The position numbers were made by a program, and so were the translations under genes. The notes under the pieces were generated by a model. That model saw only the letters and a program-made list of their open reading frames with translations. It ran no database searches and was not told where the DNA came from. A DNA stretch of 29,243 nt from Planctomycetaceae bacterium (GTDB taxonomy: Bacteria; Planctomycetota; Planctomycetia; Planctomycetales; Planctomycetaceae), in the NCBI GenBank assembly GCA_020426085.1, contig JAGQQP010000003.1, positions 1 through 29,243 of the forward strand, read 5' to 3'. This document shows positions 1-8,683 of this stretch, one piece after another; positions within the stretch are counted from its first letter, which is position 1, and every line of letters begins with the position of its first letter.

Positions 1-1116
1 AACAACAGGTGTGAGCAGTACGGCCAGAGTGCGTCGGTCGAGTAAGCGAGGCTGCCTGAACCAGCTGTAGATAGCAATCACAATCAGAAACTGAAAACCG
101 TGGGGCAATTTGTAGAGCATCACATAGAGGTAGTACGAGCGAAAGCCATGTTCCTCCCACTGATTGTCCAGAAAAGTAGGATGAGATTGCTGCATGATAA
201 AACGCTGAAGATCAAAACCCATCAGATAATCGCGGGGAAGGGGCAGTGGCATGATTTGCAGGAATTCAGGAAGTGCTGTCAGGGCTTTTAACTCGGAGCT
301 TTGAAACTGAAAACTGCTTACAGGCTGTAACGTAGCATGGAACAGATAACCGGCATTCAGGATAAACAGACTGGACAGTATAAGTATTCCCCAACGGAGA
401 ACGACTGTTTTTCTGGCTGGTCGATCCTGGACTTCTGGATTTTGATACCTCACCAGAATCCACTGGATGAGTAGTATGGGCACTAACAGAATCGCCGTAT
501 ACTTGGTGAGTTGAGCCAGCCCCAAGACGACTCCTGTCACCAGTGCCCACTTCACGGAGGGCGAATACGCAAACTTCCAGCCGCAGAAAAGCACGGCCAG
601 AAAGAAACCTGTGATTGCCAGATCCTGAGTTCCCAGCGCGGCGCTGGCCAGGATATTGGGGCTCATTACCCATAGAAAAACCGCGAAACAGGCTGCCAGA
701 GAACTAAACAGCTCGCGTGTCCAGACTGCCAGTAAGAGACCTGATCCACAAGCCAGTAACAGGATCATACAACGACCAAGAAAATAGTAATGCTGATAGT
801 TTTCCGGGTTTGCTTCCAGAAAGGCATCGCCATAATCGGCCGGGTCAGATGAAAGTTCCGGCGATCCACTCTTCGCGGTGGTCAGCAGTAAAGGAAGTGC
901 AGACCAGCTGCGAATCAACGGCGGATTGAGCCGATCATAGTCGAAGCGACCCGTTTCCAGGCTCAGGAATCCGACGGGCAGGTGCCAGTATTCATCATGT
1001 GTGACACTCAGCTGTCTCGCGGAGTACAGTCCCAGGCAGAATTGAAATAACAGTAGAAAACCGATCACGGACCAGAAGACTGGCGGGCGTTTTAAGTTTT
1101 TCTGTATGGGAAACAT
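1..1116 (-). CDS. GT39/PMT-like membrane glycosyltransferase, partial (C-terminus outside window)
   Basis: The reverse strand is open from an ATG at 1116 to the left edge, giving 372 codons with no stop. The product is very hydrophobic. A first membrane segment lies near residues 14-32, followed by a loop with THDEYWHLPVG (His40, Asp41, Glu42), and then several more membrane segments from about residue 112 to 260 and again near 345-362. An acidic motif in the first extracytoplasmic loop followed by many helices is the layout of the GT-C fold glycosyltransferases of family 39 (PMT/ArnT type), which move a sugar from a polyprenyl-phosphate donor at the outer face of the membrane. Acceptor and sugar cannot be told from the sequence. 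No clear SD precedes the ATG. It could instead be another GT-C family member. Family call fairly firm, substrate unknown. Confidence 0.72.
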   Translation of the reverse strand, partial: MFPIQKNLKRPPVFWSVIGFLLLFQFCLGLYSARQLSVTHDEYWHLPVGFLSLETGRFDYDRLNPPLIRSWSALPLLLTTAKSGSPELSSDPADYGDAFLEANPENYQHYYFLGRCMILLLACGSGLLLAVWTRELFSSLAACFAVFLWVMSPNILASAALGTQDLAITGFFLAVLFCGWKFAYSPSVKWALVTGVVLGLAQLTKYTAILLVPILLIQWILVRYQNPEVQDRPARKTVVLRWGILILSSLFILNAGYLFHATLQPVSSFQFQSSELKALTALPEFLQIMPLPLPRDYLMGFDLQRFIMQQSHPTFLDNQWEEHGFRSYYLYVMLYKLPHGFQFLIVIAIYSWFRQPRLLDRRTLAVLLTPVV

Positions 1117-1545
1117 AACCGACCGGAGACTGAGATAAGCAGGATACCTGAAACATCTGAAAGTTCGATGATATCCTGATCAGAATCGATACGGAAGTGT
1201 ACTGCGATCGCATCAGGGGGCGTCGGTTAATTTAGAATTTCTATCGGGCCTGGGAAGGTGGTTGGAAATGGCTTACCCTCCAGCCAATTTAAGACGGGCG
1301 TCATCACACTGGCTGGAGGGAAGCTTCAGTTCGCATTGAGTCTCAAAAGAACTTCCGTTGAGGTTTCAATTCGACAGGCATTCCCTGACATCGCAATGCC
1401 TGTGCCAGAGAGGTGAAATATCTCGCTTCGCAATAAAGATGCTGTTTTTCAGCGGAAAAACTGATTCATTGAAAATAACACGCGATTCTTTCAGTGAGCA
1501 GGGTCGGATAATACGACACGCCTGTCTGTTTCATGAACAGGGGGC
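1117..1545. other. Intergenic region with hairpins, no convincing gene
   Basis: About 430 bases lie between the start of the leftmost gene and the stop of the small membrane protein gene; both are on the minus strand. A perfect 11-bp inverted repeat (ccctccagcca at 1276-1286 with tggctggaggg at 1310-1320) is extended by gctt/aagc outside a one-base bulge. A second stem pairs gtttttc (1444-1450) with gaaaaac (1455-1461), and a short one pairs ctgtt/aacag (1524-1538). On the minus strand the last two could end the leuA unit, but none has a clean T-tract. A 63-codon plus-strand ORF here has no family signal and no good ribosome binding site. Confidence 0.5.
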
Positions 1546-1986
1546 TTAGTTCTGCTTCATCCAGGTTTTTATATCGAGCGTCACATCGCGCATGATGATT
1601 TTCTGTTCGGGAACCGCCTGATAAAAGTGCAGTTCTGCCTGCTCGTATTCTTCCAGAGTGAGGTTCTCGGAAGCAATTTCCAGAATGCGATCGGTCATCT
1701 TTTGGATTTCCTCATCCTGTTCATGAGGATTAAAAGAAACTGCCATGGTGACGCGAAAGGTCAGCGGGTTTTCCTGTTTTCCCTTGAGACGACCCCCTTC
1801 GACACGGGGGCGCGAGTGGGGGAATGCTTTTGCCAGGGCATTTTGAGTATCGGCGAACTGATAAGTATTGATCGTCTGGAATACATACAACGATCCTGAC
1901 ATCAGCAAGCCGAAGATGATCAGGCCGAGAACAATGGTTCTGCCTTTGAAGATTCGGGATACTGATTCAGGATCGTAAGTTGTCAT
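1546..1986 (-). CDS. Small single-pass membrane protein, unknown function
   Basis: 146 codons. A short cytoplasmic N-terminus (about 16 residues, basic around KGR) is followed by one strong membrane helix at about residues 18-38. The remaining ~105-residue soluble domain is rich in charged residues and has a Glu-rich helical stretch (about 95-125). I do not recognise a family. It starts only 29 bases after the leuA stop on the same strand with no terminator between, so it is probably transcribed with leuA. No strong SD is visible before the ATG. Uniform coding character and lack of competing frames make it a probable real gene. Its link to leucine synthesis is position only; it could simply be carried along in the unit. 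Confidence 0.7.
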   Translation of the reverse strand: MTTYDPESVSRIFKGRTIVLGLIIFGLLMSGSLYVFQTINTYQFADTQNALAKAFPHSRPRVEGGRLKGKQENPLTFRVTMAVSFNPHEQDEEIQKMTDRILEIASENLTLEEYEQAELHFYQAVPEQKIIMRDVTLDIKTWMKQN

Positions 1987-2015
1987 TTGGAACTTAAGTT
2001 AATTACAGAGCGTAC

Positions 2016-3539
2016 TCAGTTTTCCAGTTTCGCCGCAGCTTTGTTGATGGCCTGCAGATAGGCTTTGGCGCTGGATTCGATGATGTCCGTACTGACGCTG
2101 CGGCCGGTAAATAATTCGCCGTTAATGCGAACTTCCACACGTACTTCTCCCTGGGCGTCTTTTCCGCTGGAAACACTGCCTACGTGGTATTGGTCCAGCA
2201 CTGCGGTGATACCTGAAATACGTTCCAGAGCCCGGAAGACAGCATCTACGGGGCCATCGCCGGTAGCAGCGTCGCAGTGAATTTTGCCTGTTTCATCTGC
2301 CAGTTCGATAGTGGCCGTTGCGATGGTACCCGTTCCGGCAGAGGTATGGAAGCGAGCGATTTTCCATTTCTCAGGTGTATCGGTGACCTGATTTTCGATC
2401 AAAGCCACGATGTCAGAATCGTAGATTTCTTTTTTCTTGTCCGCCAGTGCGATGAACTCGTTGAAGATGCGTTCGAACGTTTCATCGTCCAGAGTATGTC
2501 CCAATGACTGGATCCGATCGCGGAATGCATGACGGCCACTGTGTTTGCCGAGAACCAGATTGGTACCGACATAACCAACGTCTTCCGGCGCCATGATTTC
2601 ATAAGTCGTGCGTTCCTGCAGGACGCCATGCTGATGGATGCCGGCTTCGTGGGCGAATGCGTTTTTTCCGACAATCGCTTTATTGCGTTGGACGGACATC
2701 CCCGTCACTGTCGAGACCAGATGGCTGATCGGATACAGGCGTTTTGTATTGATATTTGTGTGCACGCCGTAATAGTCCGCACGGGTTTTTAAAGCCATTA
2801 CGACTTCTTCCAATGCACAGTTTCCAGCCCGCTCGCCTAAGCCGTTAATGGTGCATTCGACCTGACGGGCTCCAGCTTCCACAGCGGCCAGACTGTTGGC
2901 GACAGCGAGTCCGAGGTCATTGTGACAGTGGGTGCTGATAATGGCCTGATCAATGTTGGAGACGTTATTTTTGAGTGTGGTAATCACATCATGGAAATGG
3001 GCAGGTGTCGCATAGCCGACTGTGTCGGGAATATTGACTGTGGTGGCTCCGGCTTCGATGGCTCGTTCCACCACTTCACAGAGAAAGTCCTTCTCGGTGC
3101 GGGCGGCGTCTTCCGGAGAAAATTCGATATCCGGGCAGTAGTCCCGGGCACGTTTGACCATTTCGACTGCCGTCTCCACGATCTGTTCTTTATTCATTTT
3201 CAGTTTGTGTTCACGATGGATGGAACTTGTGGCGAGGAAGACGTGAATTCGTGACTGTTTTGCCTCTTTCAACGCTTCCCAGGCTCGGTCAATATCCTCT
3301 TTACGGCAGCGGGCGAGTGCACAAATGGTGGTCTGATCGCCGAACTCGTTAGCAATTTTTTGAACTGCTTCAAAATCGCCGGGAGAGGCAATCGGGAAGC
3401 CTGCCTCAATGATATCGACCCCCAGTTTGACGAGTTCCCGGGCGACTTTCATCTTTTCCGAGGTGGTCATACTGCAGCCAGGCGACTGTTCACCGTCTCT
3501 CAAGGTGGTGTCGAATATCTTTACTGTGTCATTGGACAT
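2016..3539 (-). CDS. leuA: 2-isopropylmalate synthase
   Basis: 507 residues, the usual length for the full bacterial enzyme. It condenses acetyl-CoA with 2-oxoisovalerate to give 2-isopropylmalate, the first committed step of leucine synthesis, in the cytoplasm. The N-terminal HMGL-like TIM barrel begins with FDTTLRDGEQSPG (residues 9-21, holding Arg14-Asp15). The metal-binding pair is His204 and His206 in THCHNDLGLA, followed by GLGERAGN. From about residue 370 the C-terminal LeuA allosteric domain gives the leucine feedback site. The ATG at 3539 is preceded by a good SD (ACGGAG, 6-base gap). The upstream leader carries a Leu-rich peptide and a terminator, so the gene is probably controlled by leucine-tRNA-dependent attenuation. 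A small membrane protein gene follows after 29 bases. Confidence 0.96.
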   Translation of the reverse strand: MSNDTVKIFDTTLRDGEQSPGCSMTTSEKMKVARELVKLGVDIIEAGFPIASPGDFEAVQKIANEFGDQTTICALARCRKEDIDRAWEALKEAKQSRIHVFLATSSIHREHKLKMNKEQIVETAVEMVKRARDYCPDIEFSPEDAARTEKDFLCEVVERAIEAGATTVNIPDTVGYATPAHFHDVITTLKNNVSNIDQAIISTHCHNDLGLAVANSLAAVEAGARQVECTINGLGERAGNCALEEVVMALKTRADYYGVHTNINTKRLYPISHLVSTVTGMSVQRNKAIVGKNAFAHEAGIHQHGVLQERTTYEIMAPEDVGYVGTNLVLGKHSGRHAFRDRIQSLGHTLDDETFERIFNEFIALADKKKEIYDSDIVALIENQVTDTPEKWKIARFHTSAGTGTIATATIELADETGKIHCDAATGDGPVDAVFRALERISGITAVLDQYHVGSVSSGKDAQGEVRVEVRINGELFTGRSVSTDIIESSAKAYLQAINKAAAKLEN

Positions 3540-3610
3540 TGGTTTTCTCCGTGAGTCAATTTCCGCTCCCGATCAGGGGGCTAATGAGAGACCAGAATAG
3601 TACCAGCAGG

Positions 3611-3691
3611 CAAAATAAAAAACCCTGAGGCCGATCTGGTCTCAGGGTTTCGCTGTTTTTGATTAACAATCGTACAAAGAACCTAAGACCT
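3611..3691 (-). promoter_or_regulatory. leuA transcription attenuator (antiterminator and terminator segments)
   Basis: Read on the minus strand, segment 2 is AGGTCTTAGGTT (3691-3680), which contains the leader peptide stop codon. Segment 3 is AAACCCTGAGACC (3650-3638). Segment 4 is CTCAGGGTTT (3629-3620), followed by a T-rich tract TTTTTTATTTT. Segments 3 and 4 form a perfect 10-bp stem (3641-3650 with 3620-3629), an intrinsic terminator. Segments 2 and 3 can pair over about 11 positions with one wobble and one bulge, using the same bases of segment 3. Segment 2 can also pair with Leu-codon sequence AACCTGAACCT (3727-3717). These are the three alternative structures of classical amino-acid attenuation. 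The terminator ends about 72 bases before the leuA ATG. The pairing is seen directly; function is inferred. Confidence 0.85.
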
Positions 3692-3748
3692 GGCTTGTAG
3701 AAGCAGGTTTCGTAGCAGGTTCAGGTTTAGTAGATTGTGTACTTGCAT
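3683..3748 (-). CDS. Leucine-rich leader peptide of leuA attenuator
   Basis: A 21-codon ORF runs from ATG (3748-3746) to TAG (3685-3683) on the minus strand, 144 bases ahead of leuA. Residues 5-17 read NLLNLNLLRNLLL. Eight of 21 codons are Leu (positions 6, 7, 9, 11, 12, 15, 16, 17): four CTA, three CTG and one CTT. The heavy use of CTA looks unlike the CTG-dominated neighbouring genes, though I did not count usage. The stop codon sits inside the antiterminator segment, so a ribosome that finishes the peptide would mask it, while one stalled at Leu codons would leave it free. The SD is weak (AAAAAG region). The role matches leuL of enteric bacteria and actinobacterial leuA leaders, but there is no claim of homology. 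Confidence 0.85.
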   Translation of the reverse strand: MQVHNLLNLNLLRNLLLQARS

Positions 3749-3808
3749 TACTTTTTAATTCATCTTCTGGATGGAACAGGGCGGTTGGGACCGCCTGATT
3801 TCACTGAC

Positions 3809-3837
3809 AATTTACCTGCTCAATCGACCATGGTCAA
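3809..3837 (-). promoter_or_regulatory. Probable sigma-70 type promoter of the leuA leader
   Basis: On the minus strand TTGACC (3837-3832) is followed after exactly 17 bases by TAAATT (3814-3809), a 5/6 match to the -35 and a 4/6 match to the -10 consensus. Transcription from here would start near 3802, about 54 bases before the leader peptide ATG. The -35 lies between the arms of an 8-bp inverted repeat (caatcgac 3821-3828, gtcgattg 3844-3851) and overlaps the palindrome gaccatggtc (3826-3835), so a repressor or activator site is possible. Confidence 0.55.
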
Positions 3838-3926
3838 CCCGTTGTCGATTGAATTTGTCAAAATCAAAGACAGCTCCGGCGATGAGAGGTTCAGTAAAAT
3901 ACTCCGCCGGAACTGGATTTCTCTGA

Positions 3927-5648
<1,722 letters not shown>

Positions 5649-5973
5649 ATGATCAATCCTGGTTGATATAGTCAATCGACATTCAGAGCCGCACTTCACC
5701 GGAAGCTTTTCTGAATGACAGGGTAGGTTTTATTGGAATCCAATTGGAATAATTGAGAACTAACAGGTACGATCCAGGAAATCGAAACAGTCCATTTTGT
5801 AAATTGAAGCAGGTATTCCTGGAAAATAAAGATATAGAATATGTGTTCCTGTGTTCATTTTCTGTGGGGTGAATTGTACCTGCTATGAAGTATAAACGAC
5901 TTCGATAATCTTGAATAGTGACTTTTCCATGTCCTTCACAGCAGAGAATCTGCTGACCAGATATTTACCATAA
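5649..5973. other. Divergent intergenic region between sulfite reductase and pgpA
   Basis: About 325 bases with no gene. Nearest to the sulfite reductase gene is a dense set of overlapping palindromes: attggaatccaat (5732-5744) and ccaattgg (5740-5747), about 85-100 bases ahead of the ATG, where an operator would be expected. A TATAAA at 5891-5896 could be a -10 for the plus strand but lacks a good -35. The rest is AT-rich without recognisable features. Confidence 0.4.
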
Positions 5974-6465
5974 ATGAGAAACATCAAGAAGCAATTGATT
6001 CTACTGTGTGCCACGGGACTGGGGATTGGCTGGATTCCGCGTGCTCCCGGAACTTTTGGCAGTCTGCTGGGGCCTCCACTGGTCGCCGGGATTCTCTGGT
6101 TTCATCCCGTCTGGCCAGTCTATCTCCTGATTTCCGTGATCCTCTTTCTGCTGGGAGTCTATTTCTGTGATCGGGGGGCTCAAATTCTGGGGCTGGATGA
6201 TCCGGGGTGTATTGTCTTCGATGAAATAGGTGCTTTCACAGTAGTCCTGTTACCGGCGTTCCACCTCGAGTTGAATGTACGCTTCGTATGGATCTCGATA
6301 ATCGGGTTTCTCTGGTTCCGCCTGTTTGACATCTGGAAACCCTGGCCGGTTCGATATTTTGATCGGATCCATGGGGGCTGGGGAATCATGTCCGATGATT
6401 ATGTCGCCGCGATTTATGCCGCGATTTGCCTTTACGTGACATTAATTCTTTTGGGGTGGTTTTAG
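5974..6465 (+). CDS. pgpA: Phosphatidylglycerophosphatase A
   Basis: 163 residues, typical for PgpA. It removes the terminal phosphate of phosphatidylglycerol phosphate, completing phosphatidylglycerol synthesis at the inner membrane. Family motifs are clear: GWIPRAPGTFGSLLG (about residues 19-33), DDPGCIVFDEIGAF (about 75-88, with the acidic metal/catalytic residues) and the WKPWPVRYFDR...GGWGIMSDDYVAA segment (about 121-145). Four hydrophobic stretches fit membrane helices. The SD before the ATG is weak. folD follows on the same strand after 67 bases with no terminator, so the two may be co-transcribed, though the pathways are unrelated. Confidence 0.93.
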   Translation: MRNIKKQLILLCATGLGIGWIPRAPGTFGSLLGPPLVAGILWFHPVWPVYLLISVILFLLGVYFCDRGAQILGLDDPGCIVFDEIGAFTVVLLPAFHLELNVRFVWISIIGFLWFRLFDIWKPWPVRYFDRIHGGWGIMSDDYVAAIYAAICLYVTLILLGWF

Positions 6466-6532
6466 ATTTTATTCTGATGCGTTATCTTGTGATCTGATCA
6501 GGAATTTCCCACATTTAGAAGGATTTGTCAGA

Positions 6533-7402
6533 GTGTCTGCAGAGATTATCGATGGAAAAGCATTAGCTGCCGCATTTCGTGAGCAGATCGCTGAGGAAGT
6601 CAATCAGTTTAAAAGTGAAACGAATTTCGTCCCTCATTTAACGGCTGTCCTGGTCGGGGATGATCCCGCCAGCGCCGTCTATGTTCGAAATAAACAGCGA
6701 GCCTGCGAAAAAGCGGGGATTCAGAGCACTCTGAAACGCTTGCCAGCCGAAACAACCGAAGCGGAATTGATTTCGATCGTCGAAGCCTTGAATGCCGATC
6801 CTGGAGTGCATGGCATTCTGGTCCAGCTCCCGCTCCCGAAGCACGTCAATGAGACGGCGATACTGGATGTGGTCCATCCGTTGAAAGATGTAGATGCCTT
6901 TCATCCGGAGAATGTTGGATTGATCGTGCAGGGCCGCCCCCGTTATCTGCCCTGTACTCCCTATGGAATTCAACAGATGATTCTTTCGACGAAAATGGAA
7001 ACGGCTGGTAAACATGCTGTGATTTTAGGTCGAAGTGAAATCGTCGGAAAACCCATGGCCATGTTGCTGATTCAAAGGGGATTAGGGGCAGATGCCACTG
7101 TCACTATCTGTCACAGCCGGACACAGAATCTGAAAGAGATCGTCAGAACGGCAGACATTGTCATCGCAGCAATTGGAAAACCTGAGTTTGTGACCGCTGA
7201 CATGGTGAAGCCGGGAGCTGTGGTGATTGATGTCGGTATCAATCGTGTCGACGACCGGCTGGTGGGCGATGTGGAATTCGAGGGGGTCAAAGAGGTCGCA
7301 TCTGCGATCACTCCTGTACCAGGTGGAGTGGGGCCGATGACGATTGCCATGCTTTTAAAGAATACTTTGACAGCAGCCCGAATACAGTCTGGAAGTATTT
7401 AG
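6533..7402 (+). CDS. folD: Bifunctional methylenetetrahydrofolate dehydrogenase / methenyltetrahydrofolate cyclohydrolase
   Basis: 289 residues from a GTG start, preceded by AAGGA with a nine-base gap. The enzyme interconverts 5,10-methylene-THF, 5,10-methenyl-THF and 10-formyl-THF, using NADP, in the cytoplasm. Active-site residues fall at the same numbers as in E. coli FolD: Tyr50, Lys54 (YVRNK), Gln98 (GILVQLPLP) and Asp121. The Rossmann half carries GRSEIVGKPMAMLL (about residues 164-177), and the conserved TPVPGGVGPMT lies near residue 260. A strong hairpin terminator follows about 60 bases downstream. The start could not be further upstream without losing the family N-terminus. Confidence 0.97.
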   Translation: MSAEIIDGKALAAAFREQIAEEVNQFKSETNFVPHLTAVLVGDDPASAVYVRNKQRACEKAGIQSTLKRLPAETTEAELISIVEALNADPGVHGILVQLPLPKHVNETAILDVVHPLKDVDAFHPENVGLIVQGRPRYLPCTPYGIQQMILSTKMETAGKHAVILGRSEIVGKPMAMLLIQRGLGADATVTICHSRTQNLKEIVRTADIVIAAIGKPEFVTADMVKPGAVVIDVGINRVDDRLVGDVEFEGVKEVASAITPVPGGVGPMTIAMLLKNTLTAARIQSGSI

Positions 7403-7461
7403 GAACACAGGCTGTTTCAACAAATTTGCTCTATGAAACTGTTACGAAGAGCGGAAAAACA

Positions 7462-7496
7462 AAAAAGCTCTCCCGTGATTTGGGAGAGCTTTTTGT
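7462..7496. terminator. Bidirectional intrinsic terminator between folD and the lipoprotein gene
   Basis: Left arm aaaaagctctccc (7462-7474) pairs with gggagagcttttt (7482-7494) across a 7-base loop. The stem is flanked by A-runs on the left and T-runs on the right, so it can end transcription from both converging genes. Confidence 0.9.
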
Positions 7497-7533
7497 ATTC
7501 ATGACTGTTACGTAAGGTAGCAGTCTGGCTCAA

Positions 7534-7803
7534 TTAAGGAGCTTTCGGATCAGCTGGCTTTGATTCTTCTGGCTTAGGCTCAGCTGGTTTGGCTTCTTCT
7601 TTGGGAGCATCAGCAGCTGGTTTTTCTTCAGCTGGTGTTGCTGGATCTTCTGCGGGTGCTGCTTTTTCATCAGCTGGTGTTGCAGGATCTGCAGCGGGTG
7701 TTTCAGCAGGTGCGGGTTCGGGAGTTGGGGCAGCTTTTTCACCACATCCAACAGCGAATAATGTCAGTCCCAGCAACGTGAAGAGTGTCGAAAGTAATTT
7801 CAT
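7534..7803 (-). CDS. Small Ala/Pro/Glu/Lys-rich repeat lipoprotein
   Basis: 89 residues. A hydrophobic signal peptide ends in FAVGC, giving a lipobox with Cys20 as the lipidation site. The mature part is low-complexity: near-repeats of DPATPADEKAAPAE, then KPAEPKPEESKPADPK. Such a chain should be extended and unfolded, anchored to a membrane and reaching across the periplasm or along the cell surface. No enzyme family is recognisable. A GGAG lies seven bases before the ATG. The repeats leave other frames open too, but only this frame has a signal sequence and lipobox. Function unknown; a spacer or envelope-structure role is a guess. Confidence 0.8.
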   Translation of the reverse strand: MKLLSTLFTLLGLTLFAVGCGEKAAPTPEPAPAETPAADPATPADEKAAPAEDPATPAEEKPAADAPKEEAKPAEPKPEESKPADPKAP

Positions 7804-8683
7804 CTCTGTTCTCCATTTCTCGATTAGTAATCTGATCTGCCAGACTGAGAATCTGACAAATCGGGTTTAATTCAGTGTTATTTTGAAGGAAACCCTGTCA
7901 TCAGGCCGGTTTTCACTATTCAAACAAGCCCCCCTGTCAGATATAAGAGGCCGGATGTCGCCGGTTTATTCCCCGGAAATATGAAATTTCCAAAAAGTTT
8001 TCAGAATGCTCGCACTTCTGAGCAAATTCTCGCTGAAGTGGGCAGCTGAGATTGATATTCCCGGCAGGAACAGAGGCTAAGTTTCAGGAACAAAATGACA
8101 TATATTGACTTTCCGATCTCACAGTCCTATCGTGATTACTGGAACGAGCAAATATTGTTCATGAAGACTCAGCAAGTGATTTTGATCACAAAGGGGGACA
8201 GTTAAACTCCTCTGTTGATGTTGAGCATAAATCATTTGAAACGTCTGAGTTTTCGAAACTGCTGGTCTCTTTTTCGCCTGCCGCCAAATCTCTCACGATG
8301 AACAGACTCAGTCGGGAGCATTATCAGTTCGATCCTGATTCTCCACGAGATGAACTTGTGATTGATCGGGCCTCAATCTCTGACAGCGTTTTTACAGTCC
8401 CCTGTTAGGTCGTGTTCTCGCTTTTTCGAAAGTCCTGCTGTTAGTCTTTGTCGGGACATGAGTCCTTTAATAATGGCAGAATGCAATGCTGAATTATCAG
8501 AGACTGTTATTAATAAAACCGAGTTTGAAACTCATTTGACAATTCTTCAGTGAAGGTCGAATTGTTTTTATTTAACCAGAAACGGGATCGCCCGGATGCG
8601 AATGAGTTACCGTGTCCCCGAGATCCCGTGCATGAGGTCGATCAGAAGGCAGTTGGTTTCATGATCGAACACAGGTGTTAGCG
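7804..8683. other. Long intergenic region with leader hairpins, no convincing gene
   Basis: About 880 bases between divergent genes for two exported proteins. ORFs of 36 (8095-8205) and 63 codons (8362-8553) lack family features and good SD sequences. Near the right end there is a palindrome gagtttgaaactc (8521-8533) next to a perfect -35 box TTGACA (8536-8541), but no good -10 at the right distance. Then follow two inverted repeats: acgggatc/gatcccgt (8582-8589, 8622-8629) and tcgatca/tgatcga (8638-8644, 8662-8668), the second ending 15 bases before the next ATG. These may be leader structures of the downstream gene. Confidence 0.45.

Noticed and set aside
266..673. 135-codon minus-strand open frame inside the left-edge gene
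   Set aside because: A different frame of the same strand encodes a continuous multi-helix glycosyltransferase with a conserved acidic loop motif; this one is basic and featureless.
3660..3800. T-box riboswitch ahead of leuA
   Set aside because: The conserved T-box bulge sequence is missing; ggcggt/accgcc at 3780-3795 is only a short hairpin, and the Leu-rich ORF explains leucine sensing better.
8095..8205. 36-codon ORF in the long intergenic region
   Set aside because: No good SD, no signal or membrane segment, and ordinary length for chance in 880 bases.
8362..8553. 63-codon ORF in the same region
   Set aside because: No SD, composition unlike neighbouring genes and no family likeness; overlaps promoter-like sequence.
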